From positions 62,001 through 126,000 of the forward strand of contig JBBPJF010000002.1 of the NCBI GenBank assembly GCA_043842855.1: a stretch of 64,000 bases of DNA, given 5' to 3'. Below the pieces are notes generated by a model. It was given only the letters and a program-made list of their open reading frames with translations, was not told the DNA's origin and searched no databases. The stretch is from QFNR01 sp043842855. GTDB lineage: Bacteria; Pseudomonadota; Gammaproteobacteria; Burkholderiales; Neisseriaceae. Of the stretch, positions 10,101 through 20,800 are shown in pieces (within the stretch, counting starts at the first letter, position 1; the number at the start of each line of letters is the position of its first letter). The translations under genes and the position numbers were made by a program.

Positions 10101-10631
10101 AATAACAATTTAATCGCCTTTATTGAACCCTATAAATCACTAGAGGATAAAGAAAAGGCAGAACTAATTCTAAAGCTACAAGCTTCCCTAGAAAGTTATC
10201 TACCCAACTATATGGTGCCACAGAGTATTTCCATTGTAGAACGATTTCCGATTACCGAAAATGCAAAAGTGGATCGAAAAAAACTCCTATCCCAGTATGA
10301 GAGCACACCCCTACAGTCTCAGAAGTTGGAGGCAAAAACAGCATTAGAAAAGTTAGTTACTGAGCAATTTATTAAAGTACTTAGGGTAAGCCCAATCTAC
10401 TTGGAAAATAATTTTTTTGAATTGGGAGGTGATTCCATTATAGCAATCAAGTTGGTTTCTTTTTTAAGACAACAGCTTGATTTTGAAAATATTTTTGTTG
10501 CAGATCTTTTTAAATTTAAAACACCTAAGGCTTTAATTAATCACCTAAAAAGCATCGAAGGCCAAGCGGGTTTACTAGAAACTACTGCTCAGATCATGTT
10601 AGAACTAGAACAGCTAGAAGAGAATGAATAA
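7155..10631 (+). CDS. Siderophore NRPS: aryl carrier - heterocyclization - adenylation - carrier (ArCP-Cy-A-PCP)
   Basis: This 1158-residue synthetase should start the assembly line, receiving an activated aryl acid and joining it to a heterocyclized Ser, Thr or Cys. Domains in order: aryl carrier (about 10-80, phosphopantetheine Ser44 in GFDSLRIM); Cy (about 95-520) with LTLSPMQHAYWVGA, the diagnostic DMLAAD (Asp230 and Asp235) in place of a condensation HHxxxDG, VVGDFSSSILL, PVVYTS and SQGPQVYLD; A (about 550-1060) with FTSGSTGEPKG (from about 701) and GLGGATE, typical of A domains paired with Cy; PCP (Ser1094 in LGGDSI). The plan matches MbtB. My hand-read specificity residues (D-L-Q-C-L-A-G-I-H) match no code I know, so Ser, Thr or Cys remains open. 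Start is TTG with GAAGGAG at 7143-7149, five bases before it. It leads a + strand operon of four genes. Confidence 0.9.
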   Translation: MSSSSKGEGQADSYRILLGHIEKILDLEVTIGREDNLLSIGFDSLRIMALVNRLRAMGYLVSFSDFIAQPKLAHWASLLAKKEPRKIEAALASSLPEKLTLSPMQHAYWVGAMPDQPLGNVAAHLYAEFDTQFLEPSRLEKAIFALVRRHSMLRLNISPDGYQKVLDTPPNEVYELLDFRALPQREVNSILENLRQEKSQQKIFSQRGKVIEITLSLLPSNRARLHIDVDMLAADAMSYRLLIDELARLYRGEELAPLTYSYQAYLVEKQQQKGEAWLKDQEWWQRKLDTFPNSPELPLNNNHNFLLQAKPQRLFDWFPATERLKLEEFSKNYQVSMSMVFLTVFAEVVALYAKEKQFFLNIPLFNRDYLHPEVEAVVGDFSSSILLPLDFSYSMTIVERIREVTNVFIEIIRHSNYSALEILRDLGRRRGTPVLAPVVYTSAIGLGELFSSSARTEFGKPIWIISQGPQVYLDAQITELEGGLLVNWDIREGIFLPGVAREMFNAYIDYLHQLSADSVDEKTVLSATILKKQIKNRERFNHIFFPVSNRLLHQGFFEMAQNCPNKTAIYWRENSLDYQINYGELAKQALKIAQLLISRGVSLQSRVVVSLKKSVQQIATVIGILAAGATYIPVHRAWPALRKKQILSQAKAEFYITDVADDMLNQQEKVCYITLKAELEEISPLEAPIYPSAEMLAYIIFTSGSTGEPKGVAVSHRAVMNTLDVVNHLFSIQAQDISLAFSSLEFDLSVQDIFGLFNVGGSMTLPSEEDHQDLEVLLELIQINGVTQLCVVPSVLELLLSEPGSRLQSLKNVLLAGDKIPPGLYRRLKQVVPECQLAGLGGATETAIHCTYFKVEEEPAPHYGCIPYGQPLHNLACRVVDTLGNDCANWVMGELWVSGPSLAQGYVGNRILSEKKFVKYQGETWYRTGDMVRYTDEGIIEYIGRIDSQVKIRGYRVELGEIEAVLNRMAEVKKSLVQVMEKNNNLIAFIEPYKSLEDKEKAELILKLQASLESYLPNYMVPQSISIVERFPITENAKVDRKKLLSQYESTPLQSQKLEAKTALEKLVTEQFIKVLRVSPIYLENNFFELGGDSIIAIKLVSFLRQQLDFENIFVADLFKFKTPKALINHLKSIEGQAGLLETTAQIMLELEQLEENE

Positions 10632-10645
10632 ATAGGGGAATTTAA

Positions 10646-11824
10646 ATGTCTTCGCTCATGCCCTACCACAGATTAGTTAGATGGTTGCGTGAAACACACG
10701 TAAAAGTACAAGAAGAGAGACTTGTCTTACCGCTGTTTCAAGGACTTCAAGAGCAATGGACCATTTTTTTTGAGCGAATCTCTGCAACGGGATTTCATAG
10801 AATTAGAGAAGTCAGAGTAGCTGGACGTCAACTTGACGAAGATGTAGTTGAAAAAAGTTTAGAAAAAGAGGCAAACTTTCGAGTACAGTCTTATGCCACT
10901 CTAACTAAACAGGATCTTCAGTTTTCTCCTCAGACAGAATATGGCTTAACTAGACAGATTTCTAGAAGAATTTGTGTTTGTACTGAAAGTTGGTTGATTG
11001 AAAAAAAGTTATCCGAGATCAGTCAGTTATGTAATACGCTGGTAGAAGAGCAGGCCTGTTTAGCACAGTTGAGGGAAAAAGTATTAGCTCGGAAAACATG
11101 GCTAGCAAACTTATGGTCTAGTAGCCCTTTTCTGCCAGGTGTCTCGCATTTTTTTCCAGGTTTAGATGGAATAGGAAGGACAGATTTACATGAGGTTAAT
11201 CTAGCTTCCCATTATCCTATTCCAGGGCGGATTTGGTTGCGTAATCCTCTGATTAATTCCTTGTCTTCGCCGTCCACTTCTTCGCTATATTTTTTTAGTA
11301 GTCTTAATTTACCTGAAGATTGGCAAGCCAGAGATGCAAATTTAGAGGATGCGGCCCTGATTCATCGCTGGATGAATGAACCCATTCTTGCTCGAACTTT
11401 CCATCAGAATTATGGCTTGACCCAGTGGAAAACAGAATTAAAAGCTTTATTAGAATCTCCATTCACACGGGTTATGATCCTATCGCATCGGAATCAGCCT
11501 GCTGCCTATTTGGAGTTATACCGACCAAGTGAAGCACGAATTAGTTATTCCTTACCTTTCTCCTCATCGGAAATAGGCTTTCATTTTGGCATTGCTCAAG
11601 GACATCTGTTGGGTAAAGGAGAAGGAGCGAAGCTCATTCATGCAATCACTCAGGAGTTATTGCTGAAAGGTAAAGAGAAAGTAAGTGCAGTATTAGCAGA
11701 TCCTGACATCAATAATTTAGCAATGTTTCGTGCTTGTTACAAAGCAGGCTTAAGGCATAGATGCAGTGTGGCGCTGCCCCATAAGTGCGCTTATATCGTT
11801 TCTATTGAAAAAAGTGATAACTAA
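10646..11824 (+). CDS. GNAT acyltransferase with a novel N-terminal half, probably acylating hydroxyornithine
   Basis: The C-terminal part of this 392-residue protein (about 220-390) looks like the GNAT acyltransferases of hydroxamate siderophore pathways (IucB, MbtK): DAALIHRWMNEPILARTFHQ, YLELYRP, a GIAQGHLLGKGEG stretch suited to acyl-CoA binding, then the C-terminal DPDINNLAMFRACYKAGL. Such enzymes acylate the N-hydroxylated side chain of lysine or ornithine, forming the hydroxamate. The first 220 residues are charged and helical-looking, and I do not recognise them. The gene lies 14 bases after the first NRPS gene and 31 before the next, inside the operon, with AGGGGA before its ATG. Together with the N-monooxygenase at 32093 this supports hydroxamate formation. 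The acyl donor (acetyl, formyl or longer) cannot be told. Confidence 0.72.
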   Translation: MSSLMPYHRLVRWLRETHVKVQEERLVLPLFQGLQEQWTIFFERISATGFHRIREVRVAGRQLDEDVVEKSLEKEANFRVQSYATLTKQDLQFSPQTEYGLTRQISRRICVCTESWLIEKKLSEISQLCNTLVEEQACLAQLREKVLARKTWLANLWSSSPFLPGVSHFFPGLDGIGRTDLHEVNLASHYPIPGRIWLRNPLINSLSSPSTSSLYFFSSLNLPEDWQARDANLEDAALIHRWMNEPILARTFHQNYGLTQWKTELKALLESPFTRVMILSHRNQPAAYLELYRPSEARISYSLPFSSSEIGFHFGIAQGHLLGKGEGAKLIHAITQELLLKGKEKVSAVLADPDINNLAMFRACYKAGLRHRCSVALPHKCAYIVSIEKSDN

Positions 11825-11855
11825 ATTAAAGCTCCTCACCTAGGAAAATTTAGCT

Positions 11856-14800
11856 ATGGATTGGAAAAAAAAAATACTAAGAGAAAAACTGCAACAGGCA
11901 GGATATAAAACACAGTCTACACAACAGATAGAATCGCATCATACTATTAGTAGCCAGCAGTTACAGCAATTACAATTGGATCCTGCTACTGAAGGGTTAG
12001 CTAGTCTATTAGCATGTCAGTTTCACTTAGAAGTTAATATTGAACTTCAGCGCTTGAAGCAAGCGTTTGAAAAGCTTATCCGCAAATATCCTATACTCAG
12101 TTCCATCTTTGTTAAAGAACAAAAACAATACTTGCTAAAGGAGGTTGGTCACCTCAACTGGAAAGTTTTAGCACAGGGAGAGGAGCTAGATTTTTTTGCT
12201 CCCATAGATCTTGCTCAAGAGGCTCCTCTTAAGGTACGTGTCAGGAAATTAGAGAAGTACATAGAGTTAACAATTGTTATTCATCATGTAGCCTGCGACG
12301 AGGTTAGCTGGCAAATTCTATTAGTAGAGCTTAGCGGCTACTATAATTCGATGTCGCCTATAAATTTTGAAATTCATTCTTATCAATCCTCAATACAACC
12401 AAATGTGCCAAAAGAATTAGAAATTCGGTCTAAGGATTACTGGTTAAAGCAGCTGGAAAAGCTTCCCCAGGCAGAATCTTTAGATATGTTTTCTAGTTAC
12501 CGAAATCAGCTCAGAGGTAAGGAGCGCTACGAGAGTGGAGAGGTACGCATACCTTTTTCAAGTAATCTACTCAAGAAGCTTAAATTACATGCTCAAGCAA
12601 TAAAGGCAAGTCCCCTTGCCCTTTTGATAGCTAGTATGGGGTTGCTACTAAAAAAAAGGGTACAGACAAATGTGATGCGCCTCGCTACAGCAGTTGATCA
12701 AAGAGAGTCAGAAGAAAGTTTTCAGCGCATAGGCAATTACGTGGTTGTGCTGCCGGTAAGTATTCATTTTGGTGCTGAAACATTAACAGAACTGACAGAA
12801 CAGGTACAACAAAAGCTCATAGGAGTCATTACACACCGTTTTATTTCTATTGAAGAAATTATTTCAGCACTAAAACTAAAAAATTTTGGTAGTCGACACC
12901 CTGTTTTTGAGGCCTTAGTACTACATCGGCAGGGAAAAAGGGAATTAAAACTAGGGGATCAATGCTACCCGGGACAACACTTATCTAACCCGTATACTTT
13001 GTTTGATTTGATTTTTAGTTTAGATGAAGCTCAAATGGCTTTGGTTTGTGAATACAAGAGAAAGCTTGTTCCGGAAAATTTGATCAGAGAAATGTTAGAG
13101 GATTGGTTGATGTTACTAACCCATGCGGAAGAAGGCATTAAAACCAGTATACTTCTCCCCTCGCAACAAAAAGCTTTAACTTCTAAAGCATTAAGTTTCC
13201 CAGACACGAGCCTGCTTGATCAGCTTAGTTTTCTAGCTAACCAATATCCTCAAGCTACAGCAATAGAATGGGGTAATTATTCGCTAACTAGGCAGCAACT
13301 GAGCCAAGAAATAGAAAAAATGGCTATTTATCTATGGAGCCAGGGTGTTCGGCCTGCAGATACGGTAGCCATTCTAGTGGAAAGATCGATGATCTTACCC
13401 ATACTAATGTTAGGCTGTATTACTATCAATGCTATTTTTTTACCACTTGATTATCAACTTCCAAAAAAGAGGTTGCTTCAATTACTTTCTAAAGCACAAC
13501 CTAAATTGCTAGTTACTTCCTCCAAGGAGTGGACTGGTCATACATCACTAAAGAAGTTATTGCCCTATACGAACTATTTATTAGTAGAACCGAGGAATTT
13601 AGGCTTCAAGCTAGCTGGACTTGAATCAACTGAAATAGAGGAATTTAATCAGCTAAGGCAGCAGAATCCAAACCGGCCGGTTTACATGATTTTTACCTCT
13701 GGCACCACAGGAGAGCCGAAAGGAGTATTAGTACCTCAGCGGGGCCTTAATGCCGTTTTAGCCAGTATGCAAAGTAAACTTGTCCATTCAGGGGAATCTA
13801 AAACTTATTTAGCTCTAGCTAGTGCCGGTTTCGATATAGCAGTGTTTGAGTTATTAGCACCACTGATCTACGGTTTTAGATTGATTATTGCAGAGGAAGA
13901 ATGGCGCAAGGATCCTGCGATATTAGTCAAAAAAATCAAAGTAATGAAACCAGATATCATTCAAGCTACACCTAGTCTTTGGGCGGAGTTGCTAAGCAAT
14001 GAACTAGAGCTTGCAGAGGGAGTGACAGCTTGTTGTACTGGAGAAGCTCTTCCTAGGGAAGTTGCAGCTCAGCTATTCAAAAACCGGGCTTTGGTGGTTA
14101 ATTTATATGGCCCTACGGAAATGAGTATCTTTGCTACCTATGCTCAATATGAAGCACAACCTAGGGTTTCCATTGGATCTCCACTGACGACCGTTGGTGC
14201 CTTAATTCTTGGAGCAGAGCTTGAAGTGGTTCCGAGAGGTTTTTTAGGAGAATTATATTTATGGGGACCACAGCTTGCTTTAGGTTATTGCAATGAATCG
14301 AGCATGACGAGCAGTCGGTTTGTTGCTCAGCCCTATGTTGCTGAACAAAGGATGTATCGTACGGGTGACTTGGCGTACCAAGCAATCCATAACAATGAAA
14401 TTTATTATTGTGGCAGGACAGATACCCAACTATCCATCCATGGAGTAAGAGTTGAGGTAGAGGAAATAGAACAGGCAATTTTGAAAATTCCTGGAGTTCA
14501 GCTTGCTGCTGTAAGCGTAGTTGAACGTAGTGGCCATAGTACCCCTAATCTACATGCTTATTTTGTAGGGAATGTCTTAGCTTCACAGATTAGGGAGCAG
14601 TTGAAACTGTCATTACCCTCTTACATGCAACCAATTTCTATTACTCCTCTTGAAAAAATGCCTCTATCAACCAATGGGAAAATTGATCGTAAACAATTAC
14701 CTCCTCCAGAGGAAAACCTTTGCGAGCGTCCGCCTGAAACGTGGTACGAAAAATTAGTAGCTACATGTTTTTCAGAAGTATTAGGCATTAGTGTTAAGCA

Positions 14801-17800
14801 TGTTTCAGATCATTTTTTTCAACTAGGTGGCTACTCTTTAAAAATAGCTAGTTTGCTTAATCGTATTGAAAAAAAGTCTGGAATTCGTCTAACTCCACAG
14901 CATATTTTTGATCAACCTGAGGTAGAGAGTTTGGCTTTGGTTCTACAAAATTTTGGTGATCAATCTAAGGTTAAGGTTAGTTTGCCGTCCATGACCCCAA
15001 CCATGGAGCGAGCCAAAGTTTTTACACTATCACCAGGGCAAAGGAGGATATTAAGCGCTGAAAAACTTTCCCCTGTAACTGGACTATATAACATGCCCTT
15101 TCTAATGCGCATTACAGGGGAAATAGACCTAACTAACTTAAAAAAAAGCTTTCTATACTTACTAGCTAAATATCCTATATTAACTACTTGTTATGATGAT
15201 TCTTCCCTGCAAGGGAAAATTCTAACCTGGAAGGAAGTGGAATTAGCCTGGGAGAAAAGCTTCAAGAGTATTGCTAAGCTTAGTGCACACCAGTTAAAGC
15301 AAACCATTGACGCTGCTATTTATGCTTCTTTTGCTCTTGCAGAGGATTTACCCATTAGAGTTCTTTTACTATCAGAAAGCAATGGTACACAGTATTTATT
15401 GGTATTAGTGCATCATATAGTGGCGGATGAATGGTCATTAACATTGATGTTCAAAGAGTTAGCTGCTTTATATGATGCCTTTATGCTGCAAAATGAAGAA
15501 AAGCTTTCATTGCCTCTAGCGCAATCACCTAACTACTTTGATTACCTGCCTATCTTTGAAAAGACGAATCCAGTATCAAAAGATTTCTGGCGGCAAAAAT
15601 TGCAGTCAGTTGAGCCTTCTGCTCCCCCATTGTCTCGGGGAAAGCGTTATATTAGTGAAAGAAAACCAGAGGTTATTTATCATCGTCTTGAATTGGATGA
15701 GTCGCAAAGTAGAACCGTTGAAGGATATGAGAGTAGATACCAAATTTCTGCTTTCCATTTTTTACAGGCCTGTATCATCACTTTAAGTGCTAAATTTGTG
15801 CAACGGGATGTAACCATCGGGATGCCAGTGCATGGGAGAGATAGGCTGGAATTTGAAACAGTAGTGGGCTATTTCTCTAATACTTTACCTATTCGGGTAC
15901 TCTGTGATTGGAACTTTACCTGCAAAGATTTGCTGCTTAAAACTAGAGATGAAGTATTGGATGCTATGGTGCACGCTGATATGCCTCTAGAGAAAATGCT
16001 AGAGCAGTCTCAACTGCCCTTTTCTGTTTTTGTAGATTACCGTAAGGGGAGCTTACCTTCTATCTCCACTCGATTTTTTGAAGCAAAAGCCGTCCCTTGG
16101 CTAGTTAAGTTACCTAAATTCCCCCTTATTATTCTTTACACAGTAGATAATGGACATCACAGTATAGAACTATACTTATCTAGTGAATATTATGATGCTG
16201 CGTCGAGTGAACTTTTTTATTTCAGCTTAAAAAAAACAATAGAGTTCTTTCTCACCCAACCGCTAAGTGCTCTTAGCAACCTCAACTATGTCTCTGTGGG
16301 CACAGAGAAACTAGATTTTTCCTACAAGGGTTACTTTACTTGTGCTTCGCAGCCCTTTCAGTTTTTATCCCAGTTGATAAGAAAAGCTTTTGTTGGGTAC
16401 GGAAATAAGCCAGCTCTTTCGACCCCAGCCGGAGATTTAACTTATCAGCATTTGTTAGCAGTCATCAGTCAGGTAGGTAGATGCTTAGAAGAAAAAATAG
16501 ACAAGGAAAATAAAGAAGTATTGATAGCTATCTATGCAAACTCCCGTTGGGAGCAGCTACTTTTGATGTTGGCTGTGCTGTATAGCGGTAAAGCTTACGT
16601 CGTTTTAGATCCCAATTACCCTCAATCGCGGCTACAAAAGCTACTTGATGAAGCCAAGCCAGATGTATGTCTAAGCACAGTGAGCAGCTTTTCGTCAGCA
16701 AGCTTAGCTGTAAAAGATAGGAAAGATTTATTTTTAGATCTAGAAGCGATTATCTGGAGAAAAGAAACTGAAATCTATGATGAGGGAATACCACCGCATC
16801 CACAAGCACTAGCCTATATTGTTTTTACTTCTGGTACGACAGGAGAGCCTAAAGGTGTAGCGATCAGTTATGCGGGGCTGTGCGATTTGGTTTTATGGTT
16901 TCAAGCTCTTCTAAGAGGACAAAGTAAAGTACGTATGTTGTCTTTGGCCAACATGACGTTTGATGTAGGTTTGATTGAGGCACTGACTCCGCTTATTGCC
17001 GGAGGCCATTTGCAATTTGTAGAGGATTACCAGAAGGTTGGAACAGAATTAATAATAGCCGCTAAGACGCACCAGATAACCCACTTACTGGTCACGCCTT
17101 CTATCTTAGAAACCCTTGGGGAGCCAGGACAATTAGATGAAGAGGTTAAAATTTGGGTGGGAGCAGCCGCTATTTCAAAAAATTTATTTCATCAGTGGGC
17201 AGATCGACATGAATTGATTAATTTTTACGGTCCTACAGAAGTGACTGTGAATGCATTGAGCTTTGTAGCTCCTCGCTATTTTTCTGAAGCACTGATTCCT
17301 TTGGGAAAACCAGATTATGGAGTACACGCCATAGTGCTGGATGAATCCTTGCAACCAGTTCCTATCGGTGTAGTAGGAGAACTCTATCTGGGTGGAACCG
17401 GTTTGGGTTGGGGTTATTGGAAGCAATCTGCGCAAACATCTATACAATTTGTTGCCTGCCCATTCCCAGCGTTAGGAACACGTATATACCGTACGGGAGA
17501 TCTAGTATCTGTAGATGTAAAGGGAAGATTGATATTTCATGGAAGGAATGATGAACAGCTTAAGATTAGAGGAGTGCGGGTAGAACCAGCTGAAGTTCAA
17601 GCAGCCCTTCTGAGTTTAGCCGGCGTTAAATCTGCTTGGGTGGGGATTAGCACTAGGGGTAGAAAGTCTGCTCTTGTAGCCGCAATAGCTACCCCTTCCT
17701 CAGAAATAAGTTTGATACAAAGTGAGCAATATCGCAGGCAGCTCTTAGAGCTACTACCTAGCTACCTGGTTCCGCAGTATATTTTGACGGTATCAAGTTT

Positions 17801-20800
17801 TCCTTTAACGACCAATGGTAAGGTGGACTGTAAAGTTTTATTAGAACGAATCGAAGAGGAATTTCTAAGAGATTTGGATCAAAAGAAAGGGCCTAGTACG
17901 CTAACAGGGCTAGAAAGAATCGTATTAGAAACAGTCGCGAAAGTTTTAGCCATACCGCTAGAAAAAATAGAACGGGATAGCAGTTTCTTGGCATTGGGTG
18001 GAGACAGCATTAGTGCTCTGCAAGTGGTAGGTGGCTTAAGGAAGAGCAATCTCTACTTAAAGCCGAAAGACTTGATAGACACGCCTACCTTATTCCAAAT
18101 AGTTGAAATTTTGGAAGAGGAGGTCAAGGCGGCAAAAAATGGAAGGCTGCAGAAGGGTTTTTCTAGTACGTCAGAAGTGCTCGATGAAGGCAGTTTCCAG
18201 CCTCTTCCTGTCATTGCAGAATATTTACTAGATAATCCACCCTCTAGATTGTTAGCTTACTCTGTCCTACTTAAGGTCCCAACCGATTTAGAAGATAGAT
18301 TGGTAGGATTGACCCAAGGACTAGTAACTCGACACAGCTCGTTGCGCACACAGTATCTAAGTAGAAATGAAATTATTACCTTATCTGCCAAACATCCTAA
18401 TGTTCTGCCTCAAATTTTAGTTTTAGAAGCTTCTACAGGATCCTTAAAACTGCACCAAAACAAATTGGCTCAATTTTTAGACCCCTACCATGCAAAAAAT
18501 ATGGTACTTGGTTTTTTCAAGCCTCAGGAACCCAGCTCTTTGGCACAACTATTGATCATGATTCATCACCTGGCCATGGATATGTTTTCCTGGTCTATTT
18601 TGCTAGAAGATTTAAAAAGCTTGTATAACAGCAAAAATATTTTTCAAACACCTATTTCTTTGAAAAAAGCAACAGCAGTATTGAGAGAAGCGCAGAAGCG
18701 AGAGAATATAGCAGAAGATAATTCTAGAATATATTGTTCTTCGCGTTTAGCCGCTCGTCAAATACATCCTCAGATGAATTTGAGCCGCTATATGGTAGAG
18801 CAGACACGCCAATACCCAGCTGAACTGACTCAAAAGTATTTAGAAGGCTTAGCTGTTTTGAATGCCGGCAGTTCTGAGCCCATTTCTTCGGAAACACTTC
18901 TAATCGTTTTTTTAATTCGCGCAGTTGCTAAGGTTGATTCATTCGGGCCTAAAGCGGTGACCTTGGATATTGAGAGTCATGGAAGATCTCAGCCTGATAC
19001 CCTAGGTACAGTGGGCTGGTTTACTCATATACAATCAATAAGTTGTGCTACAAACATTCCTTTCGAACAGCAGATTACGGCAATTGCGGCACAACTGAAA
19101 CAGGACAAAAATTGCCCCACTCACAAGTTAAAGGTGTTTCAAGAAAGATCAGAAATTTTATTTAATTTTTTAGGTGATTTAAGGAAAAATTTAGGAAATG
19201 CTAGTTTAGCTGCGGAAGGCGCTTGGGAACTAGTAAAAGATAATGATGCACTGACAATGGTAGAAAGCGAGGAGCTTGTATTAAGAAATCCCATAACCAT
19301 TACTGCTAGCTTAGTTCCAGATAAAGCTAGTACAAGTTTACAACTAGCTTTCAAGTGGTCAAGCCGTTTTATCAGTCGGATAGAGATAAAAAATCTCATA
19401 CAACTCTTTGACGAAGAAATAGAGAAATTTGTTTCTCACGCAGAAAAGAACTTATTTTCTCTACTACCGCTTACTTATACTCAAGAAGGATTGCTACAAA
19501 TTGAAGAGGAAAACCTACCAGGTAAAAAAGCCTACCTTATTCAACTTGAGCTATGGATAGTAGGGCGCTTGCAACTGTCCCGTCTAAAAGCTGCCTGGGA
19601 AAAGGTACTATTGAGGCACCCTATGTTAAGGGCTTCATTCTATAGGGATGAGGAAGGCTACCATGGCAAGCTTGGTCCAGTTTTGGAGGAAACATGGCAG
19701 GTATTGGAATATGCAGGGCCTGAATTAGACAACTGTAGCTTCGAAATATGGATTGAACAGGTTAAAACACAATTGTTGTTACCATTTTCTTTAGAGAAAG
19801 GGGGCCTTTTTCGAGCTAGGGTGATAAGAAAAAATTTACATGAACATCGACTATTGATTCAAGCTCACCATATTGTATCTGACGGTTGGTCTGCCCCTAT
19901 TATTTTGCGTGATTGGTTCCTTGCCTATCAAGGAAAGTTAAACTCTAAAATTTCCAATATTTCTTCTGTCATTAGGCAAGTAAAAGCACTTGGTCAGCAG
20001 CATCAGGTTCCGAATCAGTGGAGAAGATACTTGCGGGGAGCTGTTAAAACTCAGCTAGCCAATGCAGAGCAGGATGATGGTAATAGAGGAGAGTTAATTT
20101 GGCAGATTGACAGTGATAGCTTAAGACGAGTGGAGGATTTATGTGTAAAGCACAGGATTACGGTAGCCTCTGTTCTCCATCTTATATGGGCGCAATGTCT
20201 AATGCAGATTTTGAAACAAGATGTAGTATGTTTTGGCTCGGTTAACTCAGGTCGGCCCAGTAGTATTGACGGAATAAATGAAGCAGTTGCTTTATTTGCT
20301 AACACAGTTCCCCTTGTAGTCAGTATAGGAGAAGAGACTGATCTCTTTGAAAAAGCTAGACAAATTGGTGAAGTATTCCTATTGGCTACTGAACATCCTA
20401 TGCCCTTAGCGCAGTTACTGCAACTAGCTGGTTCCAGGGATTTATTTGATAGTTTAGTAGTAATAGAAAACTATCCCTTGGATTTAAAGACACTTTTAAC
20501 ATTGGCACCTGGGTTAGAAGTAAAGCAATATACAGCTTCTGAGGGGACGCATTATCCGATAAGTTTGATCATTAATATTGAAAAAGCAAGCGTACAACTG
20601 AAGTTATTTTATGCTGTTACAGCCACCTTTAAAACTGAACTCAAGCAGTTACCAAAATTGTATGAGCACTATTTAGAAAAATTTCTAGCTACTTCTATTC
20701 GCCATAAAAAAGGGCTTCTAGAAGAGCTACCGCTATTCAATCAATTTAAAGGTATTCCTCTTGTCGGGCCTAATTTAGAAGGGATCGAGGTTTGCCTAAA

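Noticed and set aside
14161..14478. 105-residue minus-strand frame inside the giant NRPS gene
   Set aside because: Antisense to an intact A domain, with no recognisable motif or start signal.
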